From positions 82,078,716 to 82,142,715 of the forward strand of contig NC_088171.1 in the NCBI RefSeq assembly GCF_028769735.1: 64,000 nucleotides of DNA, in the 5' to 3' direction. This DNA comes from Zonotrichia leucophrys gambelii (taxonomy: Eukaryota > Chordata > Aves > Passeriformes > Passerellidae). Positions 50,926 to 61,700 of this stretch are shown here, piece by piece. The position numbers and the translations under genes are program-made. How positions within the stretch are numbered: position 1 is the first letter of the stretch; every line of letters starts with the position of its first letter. A model generated the notes under the pieces. That model did no database searches. It saw only the letters and a list, made by a program, of their open reading frames with translations, and had not been told where the DNA came from.

Positions 50926-53900
50926 AGCAGCTTTATTTACTTCAGAAATGTTTTACAACCACCATGACTGAATTCTGCATGGCTCTAGGGCCTTCACAAA
51001 CAAGTAATGGTTTTGGAAAAAGGAGGAATACTTTTAGAGAAAACTTCTGGTATTATAGGAAATGAATGCTAAAGGCCATTTGTGGCACAAACACATCTTT
51101 CTCTAGTAGTGTGATTATTGTTAATTTTGCCCAGGAAAAATCCAAACCAGCCAGAAACAGTTCCACCTGTCAGTTGCCATATTATTTGTAACTTCTTATG
51201 TATTTATGCTCCAAATGTCTCGCTCCATATAAATAAGTTCTATATGTGTTACATTAAAATCAACTCTTTGTTAGCTCAAAAAGTATTCCAAGATTAATGT
51301 GTCTAAAAGTAAGTATTTAGTGTCTTAACCGTGTTAATAGAGAGAATTTCAACAAAAATATATTGTTCTTATTAAGTGAAAAATAGATTGAGGAGCAGCT
51401 TCGTGGGGCATTTAGTGCTGAACCCTTTGCATTTAAATGAGTTCTGCCGCAACTTCAGCTGGAGCAACAATAAGCCTGCAGTTATTTGTTCTCAGTTAAG
51501 TTTTCAATAAACTTTGATTGACATATGTGTACCTTGCTGAATTCAGCAGCACAGCGCAGTAATCAATGCATTGTAGAGCTAAGCTATCATTTCAGAAGCA
51601 CCTGCTTCTCATACAAAATTGGAAAAAATCTTAGAGAATAAGCTATTTGTTTCATATGACTCTGGAAACAGATGCTCAAGTTGTATCTATCTGTTCACGT
51701 GTATTTCATGGGACATCCTCAAAGAAAATGTTGCTTAAACTATGTAATCTGCTATATTTTATTTTCATTATATTTAAATTAACCATCACACTTCAAGATG
51801 ATTGTTTTAGAATGCAAGCTGTTGTCATTTTATCAAATTCACCAAAAATACTAAGTTTGAGTGTTTGGTCTATAACACAACGCTGAGAGAAGACATAAAT
51901 CTGTACTACAGGGATTTTGCACAGAATACTGAGTTCAGACACATGCCATGGAAATTGCTATGCAGGAGAAATACTGTGATTTGTAAACACCATATCACAA
52001 AGCTGATAGCTGCAGGCTGTGGACTTGCTTTCTTTCTTGGTAGGACTTTCATTGGTAGCTTCAGAAGACAACACGGGTATTATTCCCACATATCTACCTT
52101 AGTCAAAAAGTTAGCCAAGACACAGCATTTCTGCACTATTTCTTTTTGAGTCAGTTCAATCAGAAAAATTTTAAAAGTCATTTAACAAACAAATAAACCT
52201 CTGTATTCATGTCATCATCCTCCTAGTACTCAAAAGGCTGCTGTGGCTTGGGCCCAAAGGACGGCGTTACCCCTGAATGGAGAGAAGGGCAGCACTTCTC
52301 AACTCAACTAATCTACTGCAACAATTTCTTAAGGCATAATTATCTTTTGCTGTAATAAGAAAAGAAGAATGAGTTGCTTCTGTGAAATGTGTTTGAATAT
52401 CTGGGCAATAATGACAGCCTTAGATCAACCCCGAAATAAGCTAGAACCTGCTCCAGACAGTAATGTCTTGAGTCTAAAACTGAAATAAGTAGTGAGAATT
52501 AAAATATGGAGCTTTTTTTCGTCTAAATATATTTTTTCTACTATATAGTTCTATTATGTAGATAATGATAGAAGGAGTGATAATGCTGAAAACAGCACAA
52601 GAAATCTTCTTTCCTTATATTTTTTGTAAGGTCATAAACAATACTCATACGTGGTTGCTCATTTGGGGGGACAAAATAAAAAGAGAGATAATATAACTCA
52701 GGAAATTTAGAATCTCCTTCTTGAGCTCTTCATATTGGAATGGACTGATGGCTTACTTTGCCAGTATTTGCTTGATTCTAAAAACCTCACCCAGCTATCA
52801 GTGCTTGACCCAGCTAGGCACACAGAGAGAGAAAAGAAATCCAGGAAAAAGTTCTTTTGGGCACCAGACTGACTAACATAAACATATTTTCTTAGCATCC
52901 GTAAATGGATTTTCTTTTAGCTATCATCTAACTAATTGCAAGTTTGTATGCTGACTAACATGAATCCCCAAAAAGCCTTTTACTCTAGAATAAACAGACT
53001 GCTAAGGGAGAACCATCAAAGAAAAATGCAAGATTGTAAAATTGCTTTGGAAAAGAGTTCTATGCTGCCTCCCAAAATAAATCACAAACAGTTTTGTTTT
53101 AAAAGTTCTCCTTAACTTCCCAAATTAGAGGCAATTTTAGTGAAGTATTTTTTCCCATGAAATTATTTTGGCCATTCCAGAAAACATATTCTTGCTCTCT
53201 CTCATTCTCTTTCTACTTTCCTATCCATGTGCTGTTTATAGGTGGATACATGATGCAGCAATTAACAATCAGCTATTAGCAATGTGAGCTTTTTGTCCCA
53301 GACACACTGCCTTTAATTTTTAATGGGTAGTTTTCATCAGCTTTGGTAGGAAATAGCTCAGACAAAGTGAACAAATATTTTTATATACGAATGACTTTGT
53401 TGACTGCAACTTGGAATGGCCGCATCTTCCCATAACTGCTGACAGTCCTTACAAAACTTCCTGCAGGTAAGGAAGAAGGTATGACCAGCAAATGGCTTAC
53501 AGTAGTTTCTAAACTTATCCTTTCTTCAAAATAAATACAGAAGAGCACCATTGGGTCTTTAAACTCAATCAGAACTGCAAAATCTCACAAAGCTGTACAT
53601 TATTGCAGTCCTTCGCTAGGAAATTCTATATGCTGCTAAACACTACAGATATTTAGAAAAGCCTACATCAAATTTGCATGTCAAAACCTCCCTTCCTCTC
53701 CCATCTACTCCACAATTAATGAAACTTGGTTCCCTGGGTATATTTCTCAAACACATTTTTACAGATTTTCTGACAGATTTCACCTGATGGCTTCTCTGGA
53801 GACACTGAAAAATGGAACAGCCGGAGTTACTTCAATTTTTCAAATTGGGTGTTAATAAAACTGACTACTACAATTGCTACAAAATATACATGGATTTTTC

Positions 53901-54528
53901 CTTTTTAATTTGCTAAGCTAAATTAAGAGCAGCTAAGCTCACGTCCTGACTCATTTTTTCTTAGCTCATAATATAATGCATTTGCGTAAAGCAAAGAGGG
54001 AAACATTGACTAAACTTCCAGCAATTTTAAAATCCCCTAAGGACACATTATGATTATGCCAAGTGATACAGGGGCAGGTGCTAATATTAAATAATCATAT
54101 TCATACCAGACGAGCAATGCATTCATGTTTGGGTTAACCTGTCACAGGAAACCCAAGGAACAGACTAGTGGGATTGTTTTTCCCCCTTCTATAATAAAGA
54201 TGCAGTTATTAAAGCCTTCCCAGCTACCAATGAAAGAACCCTTCTTTCCTTTTGTATCTTTAAAAGCTTTAAAATATTCAGTTCTCAATCACAAATAATT
54301 TTATGATGATTAAAAAAAATATTATCTGCCTTTAGGATTCTCTACTCTGGAAGATTCATTTTTCATCAATCAGACAACTCAACTAAGTAGACACTGGCAG
54401 GAATATTGCATTGGTTTCTTGGTTTGCCCAGTTCATGTGTCTTCTGCACTTGCAGCTGCTTCCCATATCTACCTAACTTCTTTCTCAGCCTCTTTCCAAA
54501 ATACCCATTCTCTATTTTGATACAATAC
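50926..54528. other. AT-rich unique DNA, possible conserved non-coding elements
   Basis: No gene or named repeat. Stretches at 51360-51600, 53240-53470 and 53930-54150 have the unrepetitive, motif-dense AT-rich look of conserved non-coding elements (for example ATTTAAATGAG and CAATCAATGCATTG-like words). This is an impression only, with no comparative data behind it. Confidence 0.45.
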
Positions 54529-54785
54529 TGTAGGGGGACAGAACATAAGTAAATAAAGGTAGTATAGAATGTAATCTTACCCCCTAAAAAGTTGAAGCTG
54601 AGCCAATTATTAAGGATTAGGAGCAGACCTGATTTTAACAGGCCACACCTGCAGCCAATCAGAAGAGTGTTATAAAAGAGTGGATTGGTTGGTTGAAGGA
54701 GAACAGGAGTTAGTTGGTTACTGTAAGGACAAGGAAGAGTCAGTGCCTAGAGGAGCTGCCTACAAGAAATATCAAGGAGGTATGA
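54529..54785 (+). mobile_element. Probable LTR or promoter module with CCAAT and TATA boxes
   Basis: Begins TGTAGGGGGACA at 54529, consistent with an LTR 5' end (TG). It contains CCAAT motifs near 54603 and 54655 and a TATAAAA at 54671-54677. A GA-rich segment follows. The compact order (TG start, CCAAT, CCAAT, TATA within 150 bp) fits the U3 of an avian ERV LTR. I could not find a matching CA terminus, poly(A) signal or target duplication, so the 3' end is open. It could alternatively be a host core promoter or another repeat type. Confidence 0.55.
54603..54677 (+). promoter_or_regulatory. Core promoter motifs (two CCAAT, one TATAAAA)
   Basis: GCCAAT motifs near 54602 and 54654 precede TATAAAA at 54671-54677, all on the plus strand. 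The second CCAAT is unusually close to the TATA box. Transcription would start near 54700. No downstream open frame with a recognisable product is seen. Confidence 0.5.
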
Positions 54786-57207
54786 AAATTTAGTGATATG
54801 GAACTCTTACCATATAGTGACAACATAATCCCAGTCCATTTTCTTGTAGCCTCTAAATTTCCCAAATTTCTTTTTTTTCCTCCTCCAATTGCAATTCCTT
54901 TGATGGTATCTCCATTCCAGTGTGTTTGTAAGTCGTTCTTTTTTCTTTTGGCATTCAGCAGGGATCAATTTTGGCAAGCTTTGCTGCATGTGCCTGCACT
55001 TGATGGCATGCCATGCCTTTTGATGGCTTTGACTTTGGGGAAAGATTTTTTCTTTCTTGCTCTATTTTTTTTTAAGTATCCATGCCATGTTCCTCATATC
55101 TTCCCCTCCAAGTTGTGTCTTCCTCCTTGACTTTTCCCCTGCTTTTGCAACATCTGTGAGCTTAGTTTTGGCATGTTTTTGTCTCTTTTGCTGGCTAATT
55201 CTAATCTTGGCTGTAACCTATTTCTCACTGCCAGGGGAAATTCTTCCTCTTTTAATGTTTTCACACCAATCTCTTTCATGAGATCAGTAGTCTTGTTGAA
55301 TCTCTCTCCTCAACAATGGGCCAGAACTAAAGTACCTGGTTAAAATGTTTCAAACATTCATTTAGGTGATCATACATAAATTTAATAAATGAATATAATT
55401 TTTCTAATTTTATTAGAGCAACTTAATTTCTTGAAACAAATATAACTTTATTAGCACTAGATGAAAGTGTAAACCATGTTGCAAGTCAGCAGCAAAGAAT
55501 GTGCTGTGCAAGACAGTCACTGACTTATTTGAAAGGCATTGGGGTTTTTTATATTTTAGGATTAGGATATGCAGTAGAAAAATGCAAATCCAGTTCTATT
55601 CTGATTGAGACAAATAATTGGTACTTCAACAGACGTCATAAATAATCAATGTTAATGACTTTTCTTTTAAAGGAATTATGGTTTTGTCATATTATCCCAA
55701 TAGATAAATGGTGCAAGAACCTAGAGAAAGAATTGGAAGATTAACCTTGTGTCATACCTTCCTATTGATTTCTGACATATCCTCATGCTATTTAAGTAAT
55801 TTCCTATTTCCCACCACATGATCTTGTCACTAGTTCAGAGACATGCTTTCAGTCACTGAAGCATCATGTCATCTTCTCAGTGTTATCCTGCTTTCTCCTA
55901 CTCACTCTTCCTACAGTTTTATTAGTTATTCACTGCCTTTCTTTTCTAGAAGGATGTCTGTTTGAACCTATTGTATGAGGCCACCATACATATGCACACC
56001 AATCACATGCCTAAAGTGTTATTTCACCACATGTCACCAAGGTGGGAACATCTGTGCTGTCAGGCAAGCTGACATTGAAACCTGTAAAGTAAAATCACTC
56101 CGCTGTAAGTACCATTTATTTCTTTCTAGATTCTTTCTCACAGATTTTTCTTCATCCCTTGGTTAGGACAGTCTCTCCATGAAATGACAGTTTCTGTGGA
56201 CATTCTGGCCTTTTAGTGGAGACACTTAAGTGCAAATTACCCAGTTCTTGCAGAACTGCATTTCTTTATTTGTCTTAGACTGCATGAATATTACTGATTA
56301 TAAAGGTGTTAGGTTTGTTATCTCTCCTCTCGAAGGATTCAATAATTGTCCTTTACTAATTTTATCTAGATAACTCCTTTACAAAAAGGCATCCCAATGC
56401 AGATTTCAGCCTGTAAGTACCACTTCCTTTTTGCTTAGTCTGGGTGCCATGGCTATGCTGTTATATCACAGATTCCCAAGAAATTTTCTTAGGTGTTAGA
56501 ATAAAATTTCAGTACAGTTACCTTTCTTGAAAGGTTCTTGACATAGTTTTAGTCAGGGCCAAGTTGAACACTCCAGAACAATTTCCACTTATGGTTCAGG
56601 AATTAAAATGAACAAGTGTCTGTTTCTAACACTGATTGAAAAAGTGGTCACGTAGTTTTAGGGTTTCGGGGACTAGATTTCATTAGTATGCTCATGGATC
56701 AGAGAGTGACCAAATCACTGCCATAGACATTGCAGATCTACAGAGAAGTTCATATCAAACATATCAAACATCAGTGGAAATTCATGAGATGCTTTTAGTG
56801 GAAGACTGGAAATACTGAATAGCAGGAATAGACTAGACCACAGCTATGCATCAAGCAAGAGCCTTGTCCTCTCCATCTGAGAATTGCATACTTGAATAAT
56901 ATATGGAAACCATCAATGATTTGTGCAGTATAGCTACCAGATTCCCCTTCATTAAAGGCTTGTTCTGCATTGTGTCATGATTCCTGTGTTGCACTGGTAA
57001 GGATTGTTTTCAGTTTCACATTTTCTCATCATTGGTTTCCAGAGTTAGGGACTACTAGCTAGCTGACAACAGGGATTTCCACTGTCGTGCCTTTTCTTCT
57101 CATTCAGGCAGCAGAGATGCTGATTTTCCCTTCTTCTGAGAGCTCATAGGCTGATTCATGTTAGCCTGGCTCTAACATTTCTCTGTTTTATTTTGTTGGT
57201 AGGATTT

Positions 57208-57247
57208 GGGGTTGGGTTTTTTCCTGGGGGGGGAGGGGTAGTATGGG
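57208..57247 (+). other. G-rich run with quadruplex-forming pattern
   Basis: Five G tracts of three to eight bases occur within about 40 bases, separated by loops of up to nine bases. This meets the usual loose pattern for a potential G-quadruplex on the plus strand. Confidence 0.6.
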
Positions 57248-58304
57248 GAGGAACAGGCAATTCACAGTCTCATTTTTCAAGTTTTCTTTCTCAGACTTGG
57301 AGCTTTTTATTTTATTAATTTTTCTAATTTTGACTATTTTGGGTATTTGTCTGAATGTCCCCCATCATTTAATTTACAACAGACCTTCAAAACATGAGAG
57401 AAATTTTCACACTCTGCCTGAATGCCACAAATAATTTAATCCATCGCATGCATTTTAAAACTGTTTTTCTGCTCATGGTCACATTCTCTACCTTACTTGG
57501 TGGACACTCCAAAACTTGTCTTAGTTCCAGCATATCCTATTAGTTAAAATTAGAGCTGCCTTAAGAAATTAATCAACAGACTGATGCCTGATTAAAAAAG
57601 TTTCCTCATATTCTTATATAATATGTTTATAGCTTTTCTGAGCTAGAGAAAAAATGTGGACCAGTGGAGGGAAGTGGGGAGAAAAGTTAGAAATTAGAAT
57701 CATACTAAACAAGTTTGGAAAGAGAAGTTGCATCAGTATGAAATTGAGTGAATAAAAACAGCTGCCTGTATTTGCAATTACAGACTTATGATGCAATTGC
57801 CTGTTAATGGCTCAGTTAAATTGTGAAGCAGATAAAAATATACCAGTTACACAGATAATAACAGATATCTCAGGCTATAAATTTGATTTATATGAGGACT
57901 GTTTTCATCAATGCATTAGCATTAAAAGTCTTCACAGAAAATAGTGGCTGAGCTGGTAACTCTATCATCCATTCTGTATCACTCCATATGGGCAAGAGTA
58001 GGACTCACTTCTTCTGGGTGACTACTGTTGCACTTATAAATGTAGCAATGCTTGACTCAATAAATCTATGGAAATTTGTAGTTTTTTCATTTTTCCTTTA
58101 AAGCTACCATACTAGCAGTTTGGCCAGTGTTGGCTGTTCCTTAAGGGTTGGTACACGATACAAAAACTCAGATTTCATACAGACACTTATTCCACTGTAA
58201 GCAGGATTCTAGCTGCATCTCTCATTCCAGGTTAAAAACAAATCACATAACTGGACACATCTCCCAGGAAGGCTCTAGAATACACACCTTTCTAAAGACT
58301 GTCT

Positions 58305-58310
58305 CTACAA
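58305..58310 (+). repeat. Target site duplication, left copy
   Basis: CTACAA abuts the LTR start and GTACAA abuts its end at 58700-58705. Five of six bases match, consistent with a six-base retroviral target duplication carrying one substitution. Confidence 0.7.
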
Positions 58311-58699
58311 TGTCACAGACATCTTTTGTGAAAAATCCTTCCTTTAGGATTTTTCTCCCTTCTGAGGAGCTGTGGCCTCAGCAACAAAGTGTGAACAATG
58401 GTTATCTGCTGCTGTGGAATGCAACAGGTGGATCCGTGATTGGTCTCCTGTGGATGTTTGGATTTACTGACCACTCACGGCAGAGCTGGGTCTCACTCTC
58501 TGCTGAGACACAAACCTTTGTTATTCATTCTTTTCTATTCTTAGCTTAGCTAGCCTTCTGAGAACTTTCCTTCTATTTCTTTTAGTATAGTCATAATGTA
58601 ATATATATATATCATAAAATAATAAATCAAGCCTTCTGAACATGAGGTCAACATTCTCGTCTCTCTCTCACCCTGAAGACCCTTGTGACCACTGTCACA
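58311..58699 (+). mobile_element. Solo LTR of an avian endogenous retrovirus
   Basis: A 389-bp unit starting TGTCACAG and ending CTGTCACA, so the ends are imperfect inverted repeats with canonical TG...CA termini. It holds an inverted CCAAT (ATTGG) near 58440, an AT-rich TATA-like tract at 58600-58612 and an AATAAA poly(A) signal at 58621-58626, followed by a short R/U5-like tail. Direct duplications flank it (58305-58310 and 58700-58705). With no viral genes on either side, this is a solo LTR left by recombination between the two LTRs of a provirus. The sequence looks well preserved. Confidence 0.88.
58621..58626 (+). terminator. AATAAA polyadenylation signal in the solo LTR
   Basis: A canonical poly(A) signal about 75 bases before the LTR end, in the position expected for the R region. 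Confidence 0.7.
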
Positions 58700-58705
58700 G
58701 TACAA
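58700..58705 (+). repeat. Target site duplication, right copy
   Basis: GTACAA directly after the LTR end, pairing with CTACAA at 58305-58310. Confidence 0.7.
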
Positions 58706-61700
58706 CATCCATAATTATATGCTGATTGCCACATAGCTCAGGGAAACAATGACTTCTGAAGCTCCCAACACATTTGTTTGGGCCAGCTGTAAGTAAAATC
58801 AGGAGGGAAAGTTGATGCAAAAGTAAAGCAGCATAGAAGCCTTGTTTCCTTGCAGAACCACAAGACTCCTCTGCAGCTCAGTTAGCAGCAGCCACAGGGT
58901 GAAATCAAAGCTAAATATCTCTGCAGTCAGAGGGCCTGAGACTTGTAGCCATGGGCCAGAGTTCACCTTTATGCTTACTGATATTTAAGACATTTCCACA
59001 TTCTCCCACTGTGTTTCACAAGCAAGAGACACCAGAGCAGAAGAAAATGAGATCCCTGTATAAGTTTGCTGAGACGGTGTTCCTGAAGACCAAACAGCCT
59101 GGGGTCAGCCAGTTGCACAGTGCTGAAGCAGGACCAGTACCTAATCTCTTCTTTCTAGGCCTGTTTATCATAGTGTAGTCTGCTTCCCATTTCAGGCTTG
59201 TTGGAAGCTCCCTGAAAAAACTAAAAAGGGACCATTCTGCAGCCATCTTGACAAGACTTGTATTTCCTTTAATCCAGCACGAGGTAGTACAAAAATGTCT
59301 AAGGTTTGTTAGCTTCATTTTACAGACTGGTTAAATACCAGAGCTTGAAGCAGCAACTTGAAATCAATGCTTAGCCTAAAGCTCTAAGACTGTGAGACTG
59401 AAAGACTGTGATATTAAGATGAAAGAGCTGACACAGTGAAACTAATATTGATGGTAGATTTCAATAAGTAAGTGCAGAATCATATTCAGATAAGTTTTCT
59501 TACAGTCACTATAAAGAATTTGCCTTTCAGCAGTCATTATTCTGAATAAAAAGAGAAGAGCATTTATTACAATACAGGTGTTGACAGTTATCTACCCAAA
59601 GCCTCAAAAAAAGCATTAGAAATTATGATAAATTCCAGAATTCTATTTTCCTCTGCCTTCCATCTGTGCACAGTGTGGATGTGTTAGACAATCATGATTT
59701 CCTGACTACTTAATCAAGCATGTGTTTAAATAATGTCCATTTCCATTAAATTCCTTGCTTGAGGTTTCTGAGCAGAAGTTATTTTTATTGTTTTTATTTT
59801 ATTTTTCTGCCTTGTTAATTTGTTTTTTGTAAAAATTGGAAATTACTAATTAATGATAAAAAATGAATAAAGAATGTTTATGATCCATCTCAGGGGACTG
59901 TGTTTATTTCTATGTTCAATTACTTTAATGGTCTTGCTCTTACTGTCACTAGACAAGACTCCTACATCTATAGGTAAGAACTTCATGGATGTAGCAGAAG
60001 ATGAAAAAAAATCCTCACTTCAAGCTCATCGCTATTTTTGGAACTTGTAGAGGAATTTATTTTGCCAACTTCCTCCCTGTTCAAATGGCCAATTTATTGG
60101 CAGAGCTCCAGCTAATAGAATCTGTCTGCCTCTTCTATTTTAAACAATCTGCAGTGTAGGCATTTCCAATGATCCAGTTTCCTAGAAATCTTCCATAACA
60201 AATGGAAGAAAGAGCTACTGCTATATCTTAAGGTAGATGCCTATCTGAAGTTTATCAGATGTATCATGCATCTTGTGTCTTACTCTCTTTACAAAAATAA
60301 TATAGGCAACTGTCTCAGGCACAGCTATCCAAAATTATGTAAGTCAAGTTCTTCCTTTAGATTGTTCTGTTGCAAGATCAAAATGGAGAATTCTTCCATC
60401 TGTGGATCATTAGACATATTTTAGCATGCAGATTCTAAATAATAAGCCTTTCAGAGATAAAATGCTTGGAGCAGGCAGGCCCTTGAAACAAAACTGAGCA
60501 AAAAGAAGACTCTAAGCTGCTGTAGGAAGTAGAGCAGTAGGCTCTCCATCTCTGAAGGTAAGTCATAAAAGAGACAAGGAGTTATCTGATTGCAGAAGAA
60601 AACAATGAACTACCTAAAAAAACTGCAGACTCCTTCAGGTAGGTGAACTGCATGAAGTAGTACAGGAAGTTCTTATTTTACTGCATATGGTTGTCTTTGT
60701 GATGGACAGATGATATATGTACACAATTTTCTCAACGGAAAGGTTTTTTCCTGAGCTGTAGGAACAGAGGAGCTCTGTGGGAAAAGGGAAGTTTGGTAGC
60801 TTCTATGCAGACACTGACCTCCAACTCAGCAGTTCCAGCTTCACTGCCAAAGTTGAAACTGCAGAGGTTTATCCATAGAGCTTCCAGGAAAACTAGTGTC
60901 CAGTGTCACTGTCAGGTGGTCATTTGTGGGACCATCACTGGCACTTGCACTATACTAAGCAGATAAAAATATACTGGTTAATAGTAGTATATTATTAACA
61001 GTCATTGAACCTATGAGCTATGTTCAGGAAACTCTTTCCCTCAGCATTACCAAAAAGTCTAAGATACATCAGTATTTCCATCACTTGGCTCAGAAATTAC
61101 TGTTTTCGCTGCAAGTTCAATTATGTGCACTCTTCTGTCAAATTACTTTCAAAATCCTATTATGCAAATCTAATTTTTCAAGCAGTGTGGTCAACATAAA
61201 CAACGCCATCTTGCAAACTATGAAACATGGAAGACCTGCGTGCCAGAATCCCTATTGGTAGACCACCTGCCATCTGAAACACGTAACAAAAGCTAAGGTC
61301 AAGTCTCTTGTACCATTGTGTTTGGTTTGCAATAGCCACTTCGTAAATAAAAAGAACATTTATCCAATGAAGATACTTAGAGAAATAGATCATTTTTCTA
61401 AGAGTTCCCTGAACACTACATGAAGAATTATCTAGCAATAAGGAAAAAAATAAATCCCACTTAGCACATACCATTCTATCCTGGAACTTGAATACAAAGT
61501 CATTAAACAGAGTTGGAAGAAAATGCTGGAAGTAAATCTTTCCAAAACCACATTCCTGATACTTTAAGCAGCTTCTCAGTCTCATGAAATCAACCAACAG
61601 GAGCAAATTCTCCGTAATCCCAGCAGCACTGAGCACAGACTGCACACATAACTTCTCTGTACTGATTGCAGTGAGCCCTTGCTACAACAGATCCCTGAGC

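Larger units (their letters stand above)
54786..58310. other. Unique DNA with a G-rich patch, no gene seen
   Basis: Open frames up to 110 codons (54798-55130) are phenylalanine/leucine-rich by-products of T-rich DNA. A G-rich run with several GGG tracts lies at 57208-57247. No named repeat otherwise. Confidence 0.55.

Noticed and set aside
58148..58549. 133-codon plus-strand open frame
   Set aside because: It runs from unique DNA into the solo LTR (58311-58699), so it is a chance frame across a repeat boundary.
61178..61645. Longest open frame, 155 codons on the minus strand
   Set aside because: In 64 kb of AT-rich DNA read in six frames, roughly one open frame of this length is expected by chance. 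It shows no recognisable domain and no supporting splice or promoter context.
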